This document shows positions 23,761 to 33,114 of a stretch of 64,000 nucleotides of DNA, piece by piece (position 1 is the stretch's first letter; every line of letters begins with the position of its first letter). Both the position numbers and the translations under genes were made by a program. A model generated the notes under the pieces. The model worked only from the letters and a program-made list of their open reading frames with translations. It was not told the DNA's origin and did not search any database. Location of the stretch: the NCBI GenBank assembly GCA_965203835.1, contig OZ241919.1, positions 2,480,001 through 2,544,000 of the forward strand. The letters run 5' to 3'. The DNA comes from CBDCFV01 sp965203835 (GTDB taxonomy: Bacteria; Chloroflexota; Dehalococcoidia; Lucifugimonadales; UBA3495).

Positions 23761-26375
23761 GATTCCGTCTCCGTCGCCGGCCCGCTGCCCTGGCTGGTCT
23801 GCCGTTCCCGCTCCGGCTCCCGAGTCCCCTCCTGCCCGCTGCCGTTCTGTCTCTCGGCCAGCAGCTTCCGGTACTCGCTCACCTGGGGCTGGCCGTTCTC
23901 ACCGTCCTTCGGCAGGTCGGCCAGCAACTGCCGGTAGGCGCTGACCTTGCGTTGGCCCTCGGCGTCTCCGGCGGCCAGGTTGGCCGCCGAGGGGGTGTAG
24001 TTGGCAACGGCGGCGCGGATGCGGGCAGCCACCGCCGGATTGCCCGGCTCGGGCCTGCGCACCATCATGGAGAAGGCGGGCATACGCTCGGTGCCCACGG
24101 TGGCGCGGACGTAGCAGTGGTGGACATCCAGAGACGTGATGTCGTCCTCGGTCACCCGCTCCTTGCCCAGCTCCCACACCAGTTGCCTTGCGTCGCCGCC
24201 CGACACCTGGAAGACGGCCAGGCAACCCACGTTGGCCAGGATGGTGTCCCGCATGGTCGGGGACAGGTCGTCCAGCTTGGCCAGGCTCTGGGTGGCCAGG
24301 ATGAAGCTGGCGCCGAACTTGCCCAGCTCCGAAAGCATCGACTCGTAATCCACGCCAGGCATGGACTGCATCTCGTCAACAACCACCAACGCGCCCCGTC
24401 TCTGCTCCGGCGGCAGGCCGCCCTGCTCTCTAATCACGGCGTCCACCAGGTTGAGCAGCGACGCCCCCACCAGGGCGGCCACGTCCCTACCGGCGGTTCC
24501 CTGGGAGGTGGACACCAGCAGGATTCCGCCCTCCAGGATGGTCTCCCGCAGGTCGATGGTGGAGCGGGGCTGGCCCAGGATGGCCCGGGCCCTCTTGGAG
24601 GAGGCGTAGTAGGACAGGCGGGTCTGCACCGGGGCCAGGGCCTCGGCCCGGTACTGGCGGTGCCAGGAGGAAAAGTCCCGGGCCCACCATTCCAGGATGT
24701 AGGGGTCGCTGACTCTGGCCAGCACCGAGTTGCGAAAGGGCTCGTTGGAGAGCAGCTTCAGCCCGTCCAGGATGGTGTGCTGCTCCTCGCCGGAGGTGTC
24801 CGGGTGGTCGTTGGCCTCGTGCAGGGTCTTGACGGTGTGCTCCAGGATGGACTGCATCCTGGGACCCCACTGGTCCCACAGGCCCCTGGCAACCCTCACC
24901 ACCGAGTCGGCGGTGCGGTCGCGGTCGGCGAAGACGCGGGTATCCAGCAGGTTGATGCCAGGGGAACGGGTCTCGTCGGCCAGGTCGATGAGCCGAACCT
25001 TGTCCACCAGCGATTCCGGCACCTGCTCCAGAAGAGCGCCCACCAGGTCGGCGTGGGGGTCCACCACCACGATGGCGTCGCCGTCCCTTCCCGCCGCCTT
25101 TTCCCTGAGCTTGTGGCTGACCACGTGGTGCATCAGGGTGGACTTGCCCATGCGGGTGCGGGCCACGTAGAGGTGGTGCCTTCGCAGCAGGTCCTCGGGA
25201 AAGCGGATTTCCCGCTTGGCCCCGGCAGTTGTGTCGCCGACTAAAGCGCCCCCCTTGACGCCCCGGGCCGTGGGCAGCAGGCCGCGGGCGCGGGACCGTT
25301 CCACCAATGGGGTCTCGTCTCCCGCCCCTGGCGGGTGCCACAGGCAGGCGACTTCGCGGACGCCCAGGATGCTGCGCTTGCCGAAGAGACCGGGGCCGGC
25401 GGGTTCCAGCGCCGGCGGGGTGGAAACGCGGGGCGTCACCTTGCCCACCTTGAGACGCGCTCCGGCGGGGTGGTCGAAGTGGCGGTAGGCGGCGGCCACC
25501 GGCTCCAGCAGTTCCCCGGCCCGCTGGGGCCTGGTAGCCCCGGGCAGGATCGCCGTGACCTGGAGCTCGGCGTCGAAGGCCACGCGGGAGACCTTCTCCC
25601 GTATCAGCATGGGGTCGTAGACCCGACGCCTGGCCTGCTTCCAGCGCCACCAGGCCCAGCCTCCCACGGCCAGGCCCAGGGCGGAGCCGATGCCCAGCAG
25701 CGCCGCCTTCCACATCTCACCGTCCTGGACCCAGAGGTAGCCCCTGAGGGCGGCCAGCGCTCCCACGCCCAGCACGGCCATGGTCACCCCGTCCAGTTGC
25801 AGGGGCTTCGTCTGGTAGGTGTAGGAGGGCTCCCGGTTGTCGCGCACGGCAGGCTTGTGGGCGCGGGCCTGGTGTGCCTGGGACCATTCGGGGCCGGTGG
25901 AACGCAGCAGCAGCCGCGCCACGATGCGCTCGCCGGGACGCAGGGAGGACAGGGCGCCGATGACCGCGATCAGGGGATCGGAGCCCGGGTCCAGCAGGTC
26001 GTCGTCCCGGAAGGTGCGCAGGGGCACGTAGTCGGGGCCGCCCGCCCGGAGGGTCATGGACCAGGCCTGCTCGTCATCATCCAGCCGGAGAGGGTCACCC
26101 TCCGGCGGCACCTGCTGGATACGGGCCTGGGGGTAGTGGGCGGCGATCTGGCTCCTGACCACCCGTTCGTCCTGGCAACGGGCCAGCAGGGTCACGCCGT
26201 CGGCGTCGCCGGCCAGCTCCAGGGCAAATGGTTCGGGTACGGCGATGGACTGGAGCAGGTTCTCCACGCCCAGCAGGGTCCGCTCGCCGGTGCGGGGCGG
26301 CGTTACCGCCAGCAGCACCGGCGGCTTCCGGGCCTCGCGGTTGCCGATGAGAATGTTCTTGATGTTGATGCTCAT
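23757..26375 (-). CDS. VirD4/TraG-like coupling ATPase
   Basis: 872 residues. Two membrane helices near residues 190-235 (MAVLGVGALAALRGYLWV; LLGIGSALGLAVGGWAWW) are followed by an AAA-type motor domain: Walker A RTRMGKSTL (about 410), Walker B ALVVVDEMQ (about 665) and LATQSLAKLDDLSPTMRDTI typical of type IV coupling proteins. Start ATG 26375. The C-terminus is hydrophilic with the repeated unit SAYRQLLAD/SEYRKLLAE. It should hand substrate DNA to the VirB4/VirB6 channel. In an operon with VirB4 upstream and the replication-relaxation gene downstream. Confidence 0.85.
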   Translation of the reverse strand: MSINIKNILIGNREARKPPVLLAVTPPRTGERTLLGVENLLQSIAVPEPFALELAGDADGVTLLARCQDERVVRSQIAAHYPQARIQQVPPEGDPLRLDDDEQAWSMTLRAGGPDYVPLRTFRDDDLLDPGSDPLIAVIGALSSLRPGERIVARLLLRSTGPEWSQAHQARAHKPAVRDNREPSYTYQTKPLQLDGVTMAVLGVGALAALRGYLWVQDGEMWKAALLGIGSALGLAVGGWAWWRWKQARRRVYDPMLIREKVSRVAFDAELQVTAILPGATRPQRAGELLEPVAAAYRHFDHPAGARLKVGKVTPRVSTPPALEPAGPGLFGKRSILGVREVACLWHPPGAGDETPLVERSRARGLLPTARGVKGGALVGDTTAGAKREIRFPEDLLRRHHLYVARTRMGKSTLMHHVVSHKLREKAAGRDGDAIVVVDPHADLVGALLEQVPESLVDKVRLIDLADETRSPGINLLDTRVFADRDRTADSVVRVARGLWDQWGPRMQSILEHTVKTLHEANDHPDTSGEEQHTILDGLKLLSNEPFRNSVLARVSDPYILEWWARDFSSWHRQYRAEALAPVQTRLSYYASSKRARAILGQPRSTIDLRETILEGGILLVSTSQGTAGRDVAALVGASLLNLVDAVIREQGGLPPEQRRGALVVVDEMQSMPGVDYESMLSELGKFGASFILATQSLAKLDDLSPTMRDTILANVGCLAVFQVSGGDARQLVWELGKERVTEDDITSLDVHHCYVRATVGTERMPAFSMMVRRPEPGNPAVAARIRAAVANYTPSAANLAAGDAEGQRKVSAYRQLLADLPKDGENGQPQVSEYRKLLAERQNGSGQEGTREPERERQTSQGSGPATETES

Positions 26376-26407
26376 ACTTGCTGTCTCTCTTTCTCCTTGT
26401 CTTCGGA

Positions 26408-28663
26408 TTAGTGCCTGGGTCCGGGCCGCCACTCGATGACCTCGGTCTCCTCGGGGGTGGCCTCGATGCGGATGGGAAAGCGGTTGCCCCGGGCTAGCAG
26501 CAGCCCGTCGCCCCGCGGGCAGGACAGCAGCCAGCGTTGCAGTTCCACCGGCAGGTCGAAGGCTTCGCCCACGGTGCTCACGGCGGCGGCGTCCTGCTGG
26601 AGCAGCAGCTTGAAGGCGGCGTTCTGGAGCAGTGCCATGCCACTGTGTCCGGTGATTGCTCTTGAAGAATCTTCGGAGAGCAGGTCCTGCACGTCCTGGG
26701 TGATGAACTGCAACCCCAGGCGGTGCTTGCGGGCGCGTTTCGCCATCGACACCATGAAGGCAGCACCCTCGGGGTGCTGCATGATGCTCCACACCTCGTC
26801 CACCACCAGCAGGCGGGGCCGGGGGTCCTGGGCGGCGGCGGCCCACACCGTCTCGGTGCAGACCATCGCGGCTGCCGGTCTGAGTTCCGGCTCCAGCAAA
26901 TGCAGGTCGAACACCGTCACCAGGGCTTCGTGGGCCAGCAGGTCGTCGCCCTCGTCGGAGAGCAGGTCCCGCAGGCTGCCGGTGGCGAAGGGCCGGAGCA
27001 GGTGGGCGATCTCCGGCGTTTCCTGTTCCAGGTAGGCGTAGAAGTCCCGGAAGCCGGTGCGCTCCCGTCTCCGGGCGTAGTAGGAGGCCAGGGCATGGTC
27101 CAGGGAGGAACGGCGCTCGGCGGAGAGCCTCTCTCCCACCATCACCTCTATAAGCCTTCGCAGGCTGCCGATGCGCTGCAACAGCTCCTCGGAATCGCCC
27201 CGGTCGATGACAAAGGGGTTCATGCCTTGTCCTGGAACCCCCGGCGACAGGACCCGTCCGCCGGCGGCGCGGGCCATGTCGGTGTACTCGCCCTCCGGGT
27301 CGATGATGTAGGCCCGCACTCCCCGGCACAGCCCGCGCAGCACCCCCAGCTTGGTGGCGAAGGACTTGCCCGAACCGGAGCGGGCCAATACCGCCGTGTT
27401 GGCGTTCAGGTGGGTGCCGTCGAAGGGGTCGTAGACGATGGGGGCGCAGGCCCGCAGGTCGATGCCGTAGAGGGTGCCGCTGCGGGTGTCCAGGTCCGGC
27501 GGCGAGAAGGGAAACAGTCTCGCCAGGCTGGATGTGTCCAGGGTCCGCCACACCGCCACCGCGTTGAGCGCCAACGGCAGCGTGGACAGCAGCCCCTCCC
27601 GCTGCCGGAAGGCCAGGTTGTCCAGCTTGCCCAGGGTCGCGGCGAAGTGGGCCCTCGCCTTCTGGGTCAGGTCCTTCAGGGTGTCCGGGTCGTCGGCGTG
27701 AAGGGTCACGGACAGGGAGGTGTGGAACAGCCTTTCCCTTCCCCGTTGCACCTCGTCCCTGAGTCTGGAAACGTCCTCCAGGGCGATCTCCGCCTCCGGG
27801 GACATGCTGCGGCCCCGCTTGAAGGACAGGGATTGGGCCGACTCGAAGCGTACCTTCTGCCACTCCAGGGTGCGGGCGGCCTGCTCGGTGGGGATGGCGC
27901 CCAGGTGGACCGACAGGTCCATGGGGGCGCCGGCGGCCATCAGCCCCTGCAGGAAGCCCGGGGCCAGCGAGCGGGGCCACTTGCCCAGGTGCAGGGAGCG
28001 CACCAGGCGGGTGCCGATGCGGATGTCCCGGCGGTTGACCTCTATCTCAAGCTCGGCGTCCTCGTCCCTTTCGTTGGGCGAGCCGCCCAGGGCGGTGGAC
28101 AGCCAGAACAGCCGCAGCGCCTCGCCGTTCAGGGGAAAGACGCCCAGGCCGGCCCGCGCCAGCAGCCCCCGCAACTCGTCGGCCCGGGGTTGCTCGCACA
28201 CGGCGTAGAAGCGCCGGTCCAGGATGCCCTCCCGGGTCTCCAGGGTGGTCAGCAGCCGGCCCAGGCTGTCGGCGGCGTCTTTCGTCTGCTGGGGCAGGTC
28301 GTCGGGCTGGGCCTCGGTCAGCCTGTCCCTCAAGGCCTGGAGCACCGGCGGGTGCTGGCGCACCAGCAGTTGCACCGGGAAGTCCACGGCGTTCAGGGAA
28401 CCGGCGAAGGCGCCCAGCTTGGGCTCGTCCAGCTCCAGCCCCATCGCCTCCATCACCGCCAGCTTCACCCCGTCCAGCCGCACCGGGCCGTCGTCCTCCA
28501 GGTGGGACAGTATGAAGAACAGGGGCAGGGGCGGCGGGGGCTTGGGTTCGGCGACAGCCGCAGCCGTCGTTTCAATGCCCTCGCTTTCGGGGTTGCCGGC
28601 GCCGTTTTCGTCCCTCCTGGCGCGGAAGGGCAGGTTCTTGATGCTTGGCAGTGTCGCTTTCAT
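26408..28663 (-). CDS. VirB4-like conjugation ATPase
   Basis: 751 residues. The C-terminal ATPase has Walker A LARSGSGKSFATK (about 428), YIIDPEGEYTDMARAAGG, Walker B RLLVVDEVWSIMQHPEGA (about 621) and QFITQDVQDLL, all standard for VirB4/TraE. The N-terminal half carries the usual TraC-like domain. GGAGGA precedes ATG 28663. VirB4 powers pilus biogenesis and substrate translocation at the inner membrane. A 33-base gap separates it from the VirD4-like gene. Confidence 0.9.
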   Translation of the reverse strand: MKATLPSIKNLPFRARRDENGAGNPESEGIETTAAAVAEPKPPPPLPLFFILSHLEDDGPVRLDGVKLAVMEAMGLELDEPKLGAFAGSLNAVDFPVQLLVRQHPPVLQALRDRLTEAQPDDLPQQTKDAADSLGRLLTTLETREGILDRRFYAVCEQPRADELRGLLARAGLGVFPLNGEALRLFWLSTALGGSPNERDEDAELEIEVNRRDIRIGTRLVRSLHLGKWPRSLAPGFLQGLMAAGAPMDLSVHLGAIPTEQAARTLEWQKVRFESAQSLSFKRGRSMSPEAEIALEDVSRLRDEVQRGRERLFHTSLSVTLHADDPDTLKDLTQKARAHFAATLGKLDNLAFRQREGLLSTLPLALNAVAVWRTLDTSSLARLFPFSPPDLDTRSGTLYGIDLRACAPIVYDPFDGTHLNANTAVLARSGSGKSFATKLGVLRGLCRGVRAYIIDPEGEYTDMARAAGGRVLSPGVPGQGMNPFVIDRGDSEELLQRIGSLRRLIEVMVGERLSAERRSSLDHALASYYARRRERTGFRDFYAYLEQETPEIAHLLRPFATGSLRDLLSDEGDDLLAHEALVTVFDLHLLEPELRPAAAMVCTETVWAAAAQDPRPRLLVVDEVWSIMQHPEGAAFMVSMAKRARKHRLGLQFITQDVQDLLSEDSSRAITGHSGMALLQNAAFKLLLQQDAAAVSTVGEAFDLPVELQRWLLSCPRGDGLLLARGNRFPIRIEATPEETEVIEWRPGPRH

Positions 28664-28713
28664 TTCCGTTTCCTCCTTCCTTGTCTTATTGGGTCTTATT
28701 GGATCGAGGTTGC

Positions 28714-29070
28714 CTATTCGCCGGGCAGGATGGGGGCGATGCCGCTGCCGATCACCAGGGCGATGCCCTTGGCCAGCAGCACCACCACCAGGCCGACCAC
28801 GGCCATCACCACGGCATTTCTCGCTTTGCCTCGTCGACCGTCCCCCTCGGCGCCCTCCGCCATCAGCACGAACCCGGCCCAGACTATGGCGAAGAGGCAC
28901 AGGCCCACCCCGGCGTAGGCCATGCCGGTCAGCACCTGGTTGATGGCCTCCAGCAGCAGTTCCTTCTTATCCTCCGGCGTGCCGGCGGCCACGGAGGCCA
29001 GGACCTGCCCCGTACTGGATACGGGGGCCGCAACCGAGGCGGGCAGGATGCCCGTCCAGCGCCCTACCAC
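28714..29070 (-). CDS. VirB2/TrbC-like pilin 2
   Basis: 118 residues, GTG start inside the preceding gene's last codons. It has a signal-like N-terminus and two hydrophobic helices (YAGVGLCLFAIVWAGFVLM; AVVMAVVGLVVVLLAKGIAL) around a basic loop GDGRRGKARN, as in VirB2/TrbC pilins. It is one of two pilin-like proteins in the operon; the other is at 30663. Located just before VirB4. Confidence 0.65.
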   Translation of the reverse strand: MVGRWTGILPASVAAPVSSTGQVLASVAAGTPEDKKELLLEAINQVLTGMAYAGVGLCLFAIVWAGFVLMAEGAEGDGRRGKARNAVVMAVVGLVVVLLAKGIALVIGSGIAPILPGE

Positions 29071-30653
29071 GGCCAGCCCCAGGCGCCCTGGTCGGTCTGC
29101 TCCGCCTTCGGCGGCGGAGGCGTAGGCGCCGGGACGGTGAGGTAGGCAAAGGGGTCGTCGGCGCCCACGCCCAGGCCGTCCGTTACCGGGATTGTTTCGG
29201 TCCTCTTGGGAGTGACGGAACCGCGCTCCACCTCCACGGCCCGCACGTGCTCCGGGTGGTGGACGTAGATGCGGACGGTCTTGACCGTGCTGCTCTCGCC
29301 GCAGCGGCAGGTCACCCTGCGGGTGTAGACGTCGGTGCGGGCCGGGTGGTGGGTGGTCTGCAACATGGGCGGCCGGGGCACGTCCAGCGTCGCCGTCAGT
29401 TCCGCCGTGATTGCCAGGTCGTGATTGGCCTTTTCGTCGGGGACGGCCAGCGTGAACCCGGTCTCCCCGCCGTTGACGAAGGCGGCATTGGTGTGGCGGG
29501 AACCGGCCGATACCGTCACCGTGCCGGTGATGCCGGTGACGCCGGCGTCCAGCAGGGCGGGCACCGACTGGCTGAAGTGGCCGACGTAGACCGGCAGGTC
29601 CACCTCCTGGCGGGTCTCGGTGATGCACTCCGATGCGATGACGCCCCTGATCCGGCCCGTCGTCCACTCGATGGACGTGACCTCCAGGTCGCACAGCTCC
29701 CCGTCGTAGGTGGGCAGGGGGTAGGGAATCTGGCGGCTCTTCAGGGACACCGCCCCGGAGAAGCCCAGGGAGTCCGTCCAGGAGAAGGTGAAGGACGGCG
29801 CGGGACCGTTCAGGGTCAGGTTGTAGGTCCTGGCCTGGCCCGCCGTGAAGGTGGAGTTCACTCCCATCTTCAGGGTCCGGCCGGTCCGGCCGCCGTAGAC
29901 CCGGCCCTTCAGGTCCAGGTCGTGGGCGGCCCGCAGGGTGACGGCGGCGGTGTCGCCGGAAACGGCCAGCTTCTCGATATAGACGCGGCGGCCCGGCACC
30001 GGGTCCGGCGGCTCGAAGTAGATCTCTCCCAGCCGCCAGGCGTCGCCGTAGGGAGGGTCGTCCGGGTCGTCGGCCAGGGCCGAGGACGGAAGGGCCACGA
30101 TGGTCAGGACCAGCAGCCCGGCCACCGCCAGCAGCCGGTACCAGGGCTTGCGGGTTTGGGTCTCCCTGATGTTGGGCCGGGCGGCGTTGCCGTCCCTGGG
30201 CCTGCGCCGCTTGCCGAACCAGCCGTGGGGACGGAAGGGGGAGCGGCCCTTGCGGCGGGCCGCCTTCACCGCCCGGCCGATGCCGCTGCCCGCCTTCTTC
30301 GCCAGCAGCCGGAGCGGGTCGGGTTTGGCCTCGGGCTGCGGGGGCGGCTCGCTCACCGCCAGCTCCGCCGGGGACCCGGCGTAGCGCCGGGCGCCCAGGT
30401 TGAACTTCAGCAGGTCGGCGGCCACCAGGGGCAGCCCCCGGCCGCCCACCTTGCCCACGGTCAGGGCGAAGCCGCAGACGCCCATCAGGACGGCGATGCC
30501 CAGCTTCAGCCCCGAGGGGCCGAAGGGAAAGTAGCGATAGACACCGTAGCCCACGGTGCAGGTCGCCACCACCGCCACGATCTGGGGGAAGGTGAACCAC
30601 AGCAGGGCCTTGTCCTCGGCCTGCACGTGGGTGGGTACTTCGTGCTCTCTCAT
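29064..30653 (-). CDS. PrgI/VirB3-like protein with a large extracytoplasmic domain
   Basis: 529 residues. The start MREHEVPTHVQAEDKALLWF and two membrane helices within residues 20-70 match the PrgI family (VirB3-like in Gram-positive T4SS). A basic cytoplasmic stretch (RRKGRSPFRPHGWFGKRRRP) is followed by a third helix (LLAVAGLLVLTIVALPSSAL) and a ~330-residue beta-rich domain containing CRC and a Pro-rich end. Fusion of a PrgI unit to an external domain is unusual; it may replace parts of the channel or adhesins. AGGAGG precedes the ATG. Confidence 0.7.
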   Translation of the reverse strand: MREHEVPTHVQAEDKALLWFTFPQIVAVVATCTVGYGVYRYFPFGPSGLKLGIAVLMGVCGFALTVGKVGGRGLPLVAADLLKFNLGARRYAGSPAELAVSEPPPQPEAKPDPLRLLAKKAGSGIGRAVKAARRKGRSPFRPHGWFGKRRRPRDGNAARPNIRETQTRKPWYRLLAVAGLLVLTIVALPSSALADDPDDPPYGDAWRLGEIYFEPPDPVPGRRVYIEKLAVSGDTAAVTLRAAHDLDLKGRVYGGRTGRTLKMGVNSTFTAGQARTYNLTLNGPAPSFTFSWTDSLGFSGAVSLKSRQIPYPLPTYDGELCDLEVTSIEWTTGRIRGVIASECITETRQEVDLPVYVGHFSQSVPALLDAGVTGITGTVTVSAGSRHTNAAFVNGGETGFTLAVPDEKANHDLAITAELTATLDVPRPPMLQTTHHPARTDVYTRRVTCRCGESSTVKTVRIYVHHPEHVRAVEVERGSVTPKRTETIPVTDGLGVGADDPFAYLTVPAPTPPPPKAEQTDQGAWGWPW

Positions 30654-30662
30654 GTTCACCTC

Positions 30663-30986
30663 CTACCCACCGCCGCCGGTGGTGGGAGCCTCCGGCGTGC
30701 CCGAGGGGGTGGTTCCGCTGTTGGTGGGGTCGGGCACGTCCAGGTCCACCGGGCTGCCCACCACGGCGTTGATCACCAGCTCGACTACTCCATAAGCGAC
30801 GAGGGCCAGCACGATACCGGCCAGGGCGGTCATCATGGCGGACTTGCCCCTTTCCATCTGGTTGGGCGCCCCGGAGGCGGTGAGGTACATGTAGGCGCCG
30901 TAGATGAAATAGCCGACGCCCACCACGCCCACCAGCCCCAGCAGGATGCCCACCAGGTTCGATATGGTCTGTGTCAGGTCTCCCAT
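30663..30986 (-). CDS. VirB2-like pilin 1
   Basis: 107 residues: two hydrophobic segments (LVGILLGLVGVVGVGYFIYG; ALAGIVLALVAYGVVELVIN) separated by MERGKSAMM, the layout of TrbC/VirB2-like pilins, plus a Pro/Thr/Gly-rich tail. GGAGAGAAATCT precedes the ATG. It lies between VirB6 and the PrgI-like gene. Confidence 0.7.
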   Translation of the reverse strand: MGDLTQTISNLVGILLGLVGVVGVGYFIYGAYMYLTASGAPNQMERGKSAMMTALAGIVLALVAYGVVELVINAVVGSPVDLDVPDPTNSGTTPSGTPEAPTTGGGG

Positions 30987-31087
30987 AGATTTCTCTCCTT
31001 GCGTGTCGATTGCTCGATTTGCGTCTTTGCCGCATTTCCGTTGGTCGTTCCCGTTCCGCTACTGGCACATGGCTCCACCTCCTGGGT

Positions 31088-31110
31088 GTTTGACGACGTG
31101 GGCGCACCCA
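31088..31110 (-). promoter_or_regulatory. Intergenic hairpin and mini-ORF after VirB6
   Basis: CGTGGGTGCGCCCACG forms a hairpin just after the VirB6 stop. Beyond it, AGGAGG precedes an ATG-TGC-CAG-TAG three-codon frame near 31070. The element may adjust expression of the pilin relative to VirB6. Confidence 0.35.
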
Positions 31111-31134
31111 CGCCGGTAGTTGTCGTTGCTGTCG

Positions 31135-32094
31135 CTACGGCCCCTGGCTCCTCGGCGTAGGCCAGCCCTGGGACGTTGGCGTGGAGTTCTGGGCCGCCGA
31201 GTTGGCGGTGTTGGCGGCGGTATTCGTTGCAGCGGCGGCGGCGGCCGCCCCCGCCGGTCCTCCGGCGGCTCCGCCGGCCAGCAGGCCCAGGGAACGGGCC
31301 GAGCGCATCATCGAGCCGGGCAGGGACATGCCGAAGTACAGGGTGTGCAGCCAGGCGTCGAAGGTGCCGTGGTTGCCCAGCATCGAGGGGACTCTCCCCG
31401 CCAGGTACATGAAGGCGATGGCCATCAGAAGCATCCACACCAGGTCCTGGGCCGCCTCGCCCCCGCTGATGTCGGCGAACTCCTCCAGGAACCCGAAGGC
31501 TAGGGCGATGGCGATGAGCTGCACCGCCTGCTGGAACACGGTGGTCATGAACAGCCGGAGCCAGTGACGGCCCCAGCCGGCCGTGTGGGGCAGAATCCAC
31601 AGCCCCAGGGCGATGGGCGCCAGTACCAGCAGGATGTCGATCAGGGCCAGGCGCAGGATCATCTGCACCAGCAGGTAGAGGATGAAGAAGCCGAAGACCA
31701 GGTAGAGCAGGGCGATGAACACCGCCAGCCCGGTGCTGGCCGCCTCGGCGGCGTTCAGCAGCGGGTCCAGGGGAGCCCGCAACAGGTCGCCGGGGGTGAT
31801 GCCCAGGGACGCCGCGATGAACTGGGAGACGGCGTGGGCCACGTCGATGACCAGGGCGCACCACCATAGCGACGAGGCGGCGGCGGTCAGGCCCAGCACC
31901 AGGCGGGGCACCATCTCCCGCCAGCCCGACTGGTGGTGGCCCAAATGCTCCTGGACGATGAAGCTCAGCCCCATCCAGCCCAGGATGATCGCCAGCATTC
32001 CCGAGGCGATGGCCCAGGTCAGCAGCCAGATCTGCCGGACGATCTCGTGGTCGTAGGTCAGGCCGGGCGGTGTTCCGGTGAGGATGTCGCTCAT
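31135..32094 (-). CDS. VirB6/TrbL-like polytopic membrane protein
   Basis: 319 residues with about six to seven membrane helices (for example IWLLTWAIASGMLAIILGWM; AVFIALLYLVFGFFILYLLV) and ILRLALIDILLVLAPIALGL, the conserved centre of TrbL/VirB6 proteins. The Ala/Gly-rich C-terminus ends in TSQGWPTPRSQGP. Forms the inner-membrane channel of the T4SS. The ATG follows the previous gene's probable TAG stop by 5 bases. Confidence 0.8.
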   Translation of the reverse strand: MSDILTGTPPGLTYDHEIVRQIWLLTWAIASGMLAIILGWMGLSFIVQEHLGHHQSGWREMVPRLVLGLTAAASSLWWCALVIDVAHAVSQFIAASLGITPGDLLRAPLDPLLNAAEAASTGLAVFIALLYLVFGFFILYLLVQMILRLALIDILLVLAPIALGLWILPHTAGWGRHWLRLFMTTVFQQAVQLIAIALAFGFLEEFADISGGEAAQDLVWMLLMAIAFMYLAGRVPSMLGNHGTFDAWLHTLYFGMSLPGSMMRSARSLGLLAGGAAGGPAGAAAAAAATNTAANTANSAAQNSTPTSQGWPTPRSQGP

Positions 32095-32099
32095 GCTCG

Positions 32100-32716
32100 C
32101 TACCCCCGCACTCGGACAGGTCCGTCTGGAACACTCCCTCCAGCACGCCGCACAGGGTCCCGTGGACGCCCTGGATGAGCCATTTGGCCCCGGCCCGGGC
32201 CCAGCGGTCCGGGGCCAGGGCGCCCAGCACCTTGTCCCACAGCCCCTTGGGCTGGTGGACGGGCACCAGGGCGTGGAAGACGTGGTGCTCGCCGCCGCCC
32301 CGCCTGGGCACCGACATCACCAGCAGGAAGGCCTGCTCGGGGTGGAGGTCGGGCTGGCTGTCCAGGGCCGGGTACTCGAAGGTGTATTCCCAGCCCTCGG
32401 TGAGTTCCTTCTCGCCGCCCCTGACCCGGTAGGTGTTGGTGACCCACTCGCCGGTGTCGGGATGGCGCAGGGCGTAGTGGAGGACGCTGATCTGGCGGCT
32501 GAAGACTGGGCGGGCGACGAACTCGCCCTCCTTCTTGCGCTCCACCATCTGCCTGTCCCGGTTGACCAGGGCCAGGTTGCCGGTGTCGGGCGGCGGGGAC
32601 TGGGCCAGGGCTACGCCGCTGGTGGGGATGGCGGCCAGCGCCGCCAGGAACATCGCGGCGGCCAGCAGGACCAACCTGCGAGCCCTGCCGGACTGGTGAT
32701 TTGATCTGAGCCTCAA
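32100..32716 (-). CDS. Exported protein opening the T4SS operon
   Basis: About 205 residues. The TTG at 32716 has GGAGG 8 bases upstream. The signal peptide RRLVLLAAAMFLAALAA ends in VALAQ. The mature part has LALVNRDRQMVERKKEGEFV and a beta-like EGWEYTFEYPAL; family not recognised. As read, the frame runs past ECGG into VirB6 antisense-like nonsense. One extra G in the GGGGG run at 32103-32107 would give ECGG-TAG just before VirB6, so I treat the long read-through as an artefact. Probably a surface or channel component. Confidence 0.6.
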
Positions 32717-32893
32717 GGCGTTCACCTCCCTGCGGTTTGTCGGCGAACCGGCGGTCCGCCGGCGCCGCAGCAGAGTGTGAACAACGGGAGGCCCCCGCAT
32801 AACCTCCGGTAGGGGGATGCACTTATGAATCCCCTTACAGGCCCTTACCCCGGAGGCCCCTGCCGTGATGTCATTGGGGTGTACAGGGATTGG
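32716..32893 (-). promoter_or_regulatory. Divergent control region of the T4SS operon and module gene B
   Basis: From right to left it holds the TGTACA-centred repeat (32872-32893), an imperfect palindrome (CCTCCGGTAGGGG ... CCTTACCCCGGAGG, 32803-32856) and the leader GTTCACACTCTGCTGCGG (about 32765-32787). Matching blocks occur between 7964 and 8145 next to module gene A, in inverted order. It probably drives the conjugation operon leftward. Confidence 0.5.
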
Positions 32894-33031
32894 GACTTGA
32901 GGACAAAAGGGCTGAGCCGTCCGTTTCAGCTTGGAAACGGGCGGAAATCACCCCCTACAGGACATTGGTTGTGAACACTTTGTCGTAAGTCCCCATTCCA
33001 CGGCCCGGAGGCAAGGCTCGTAGCTGGAACG

Positions 33032-33100
33032 GGCATTTTTGCCGCCTGGAAAAACGGGCCGGATGGGCAAAGGCCCAAGGTGAAACGAACATTTTTGTAC
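33032..33100. promoter_or_regulatory. Operator-like pair upstream of module gene B
   Basis: GGCATTTTTGCC (33032-33043) and AACATTTTTGTAC (33088-33100), each preceded by TGGAACG or TGAAACG, correspond to the two GTACAAAATG sites before gene A with nearly equal spacing. The second ends 14 bases before the ATG. Confidence 0.5.
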
Positions 33101-33114
33101 ATGGGGGCGGAATC

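Noticed and set aside
23757..27980. 1,407-residue form of the coupling ATPase
   Set aside because: Residues upstream of ATG 26375 are an out-of-frame shadow of the VirB4 gene.
30974..32099. Long extension of the exported T4SS protein frame
   Set aside because: It overlaps VirB6 in another frame and is rich in His/Arg/Pro; a one-base slip before it is more likely.
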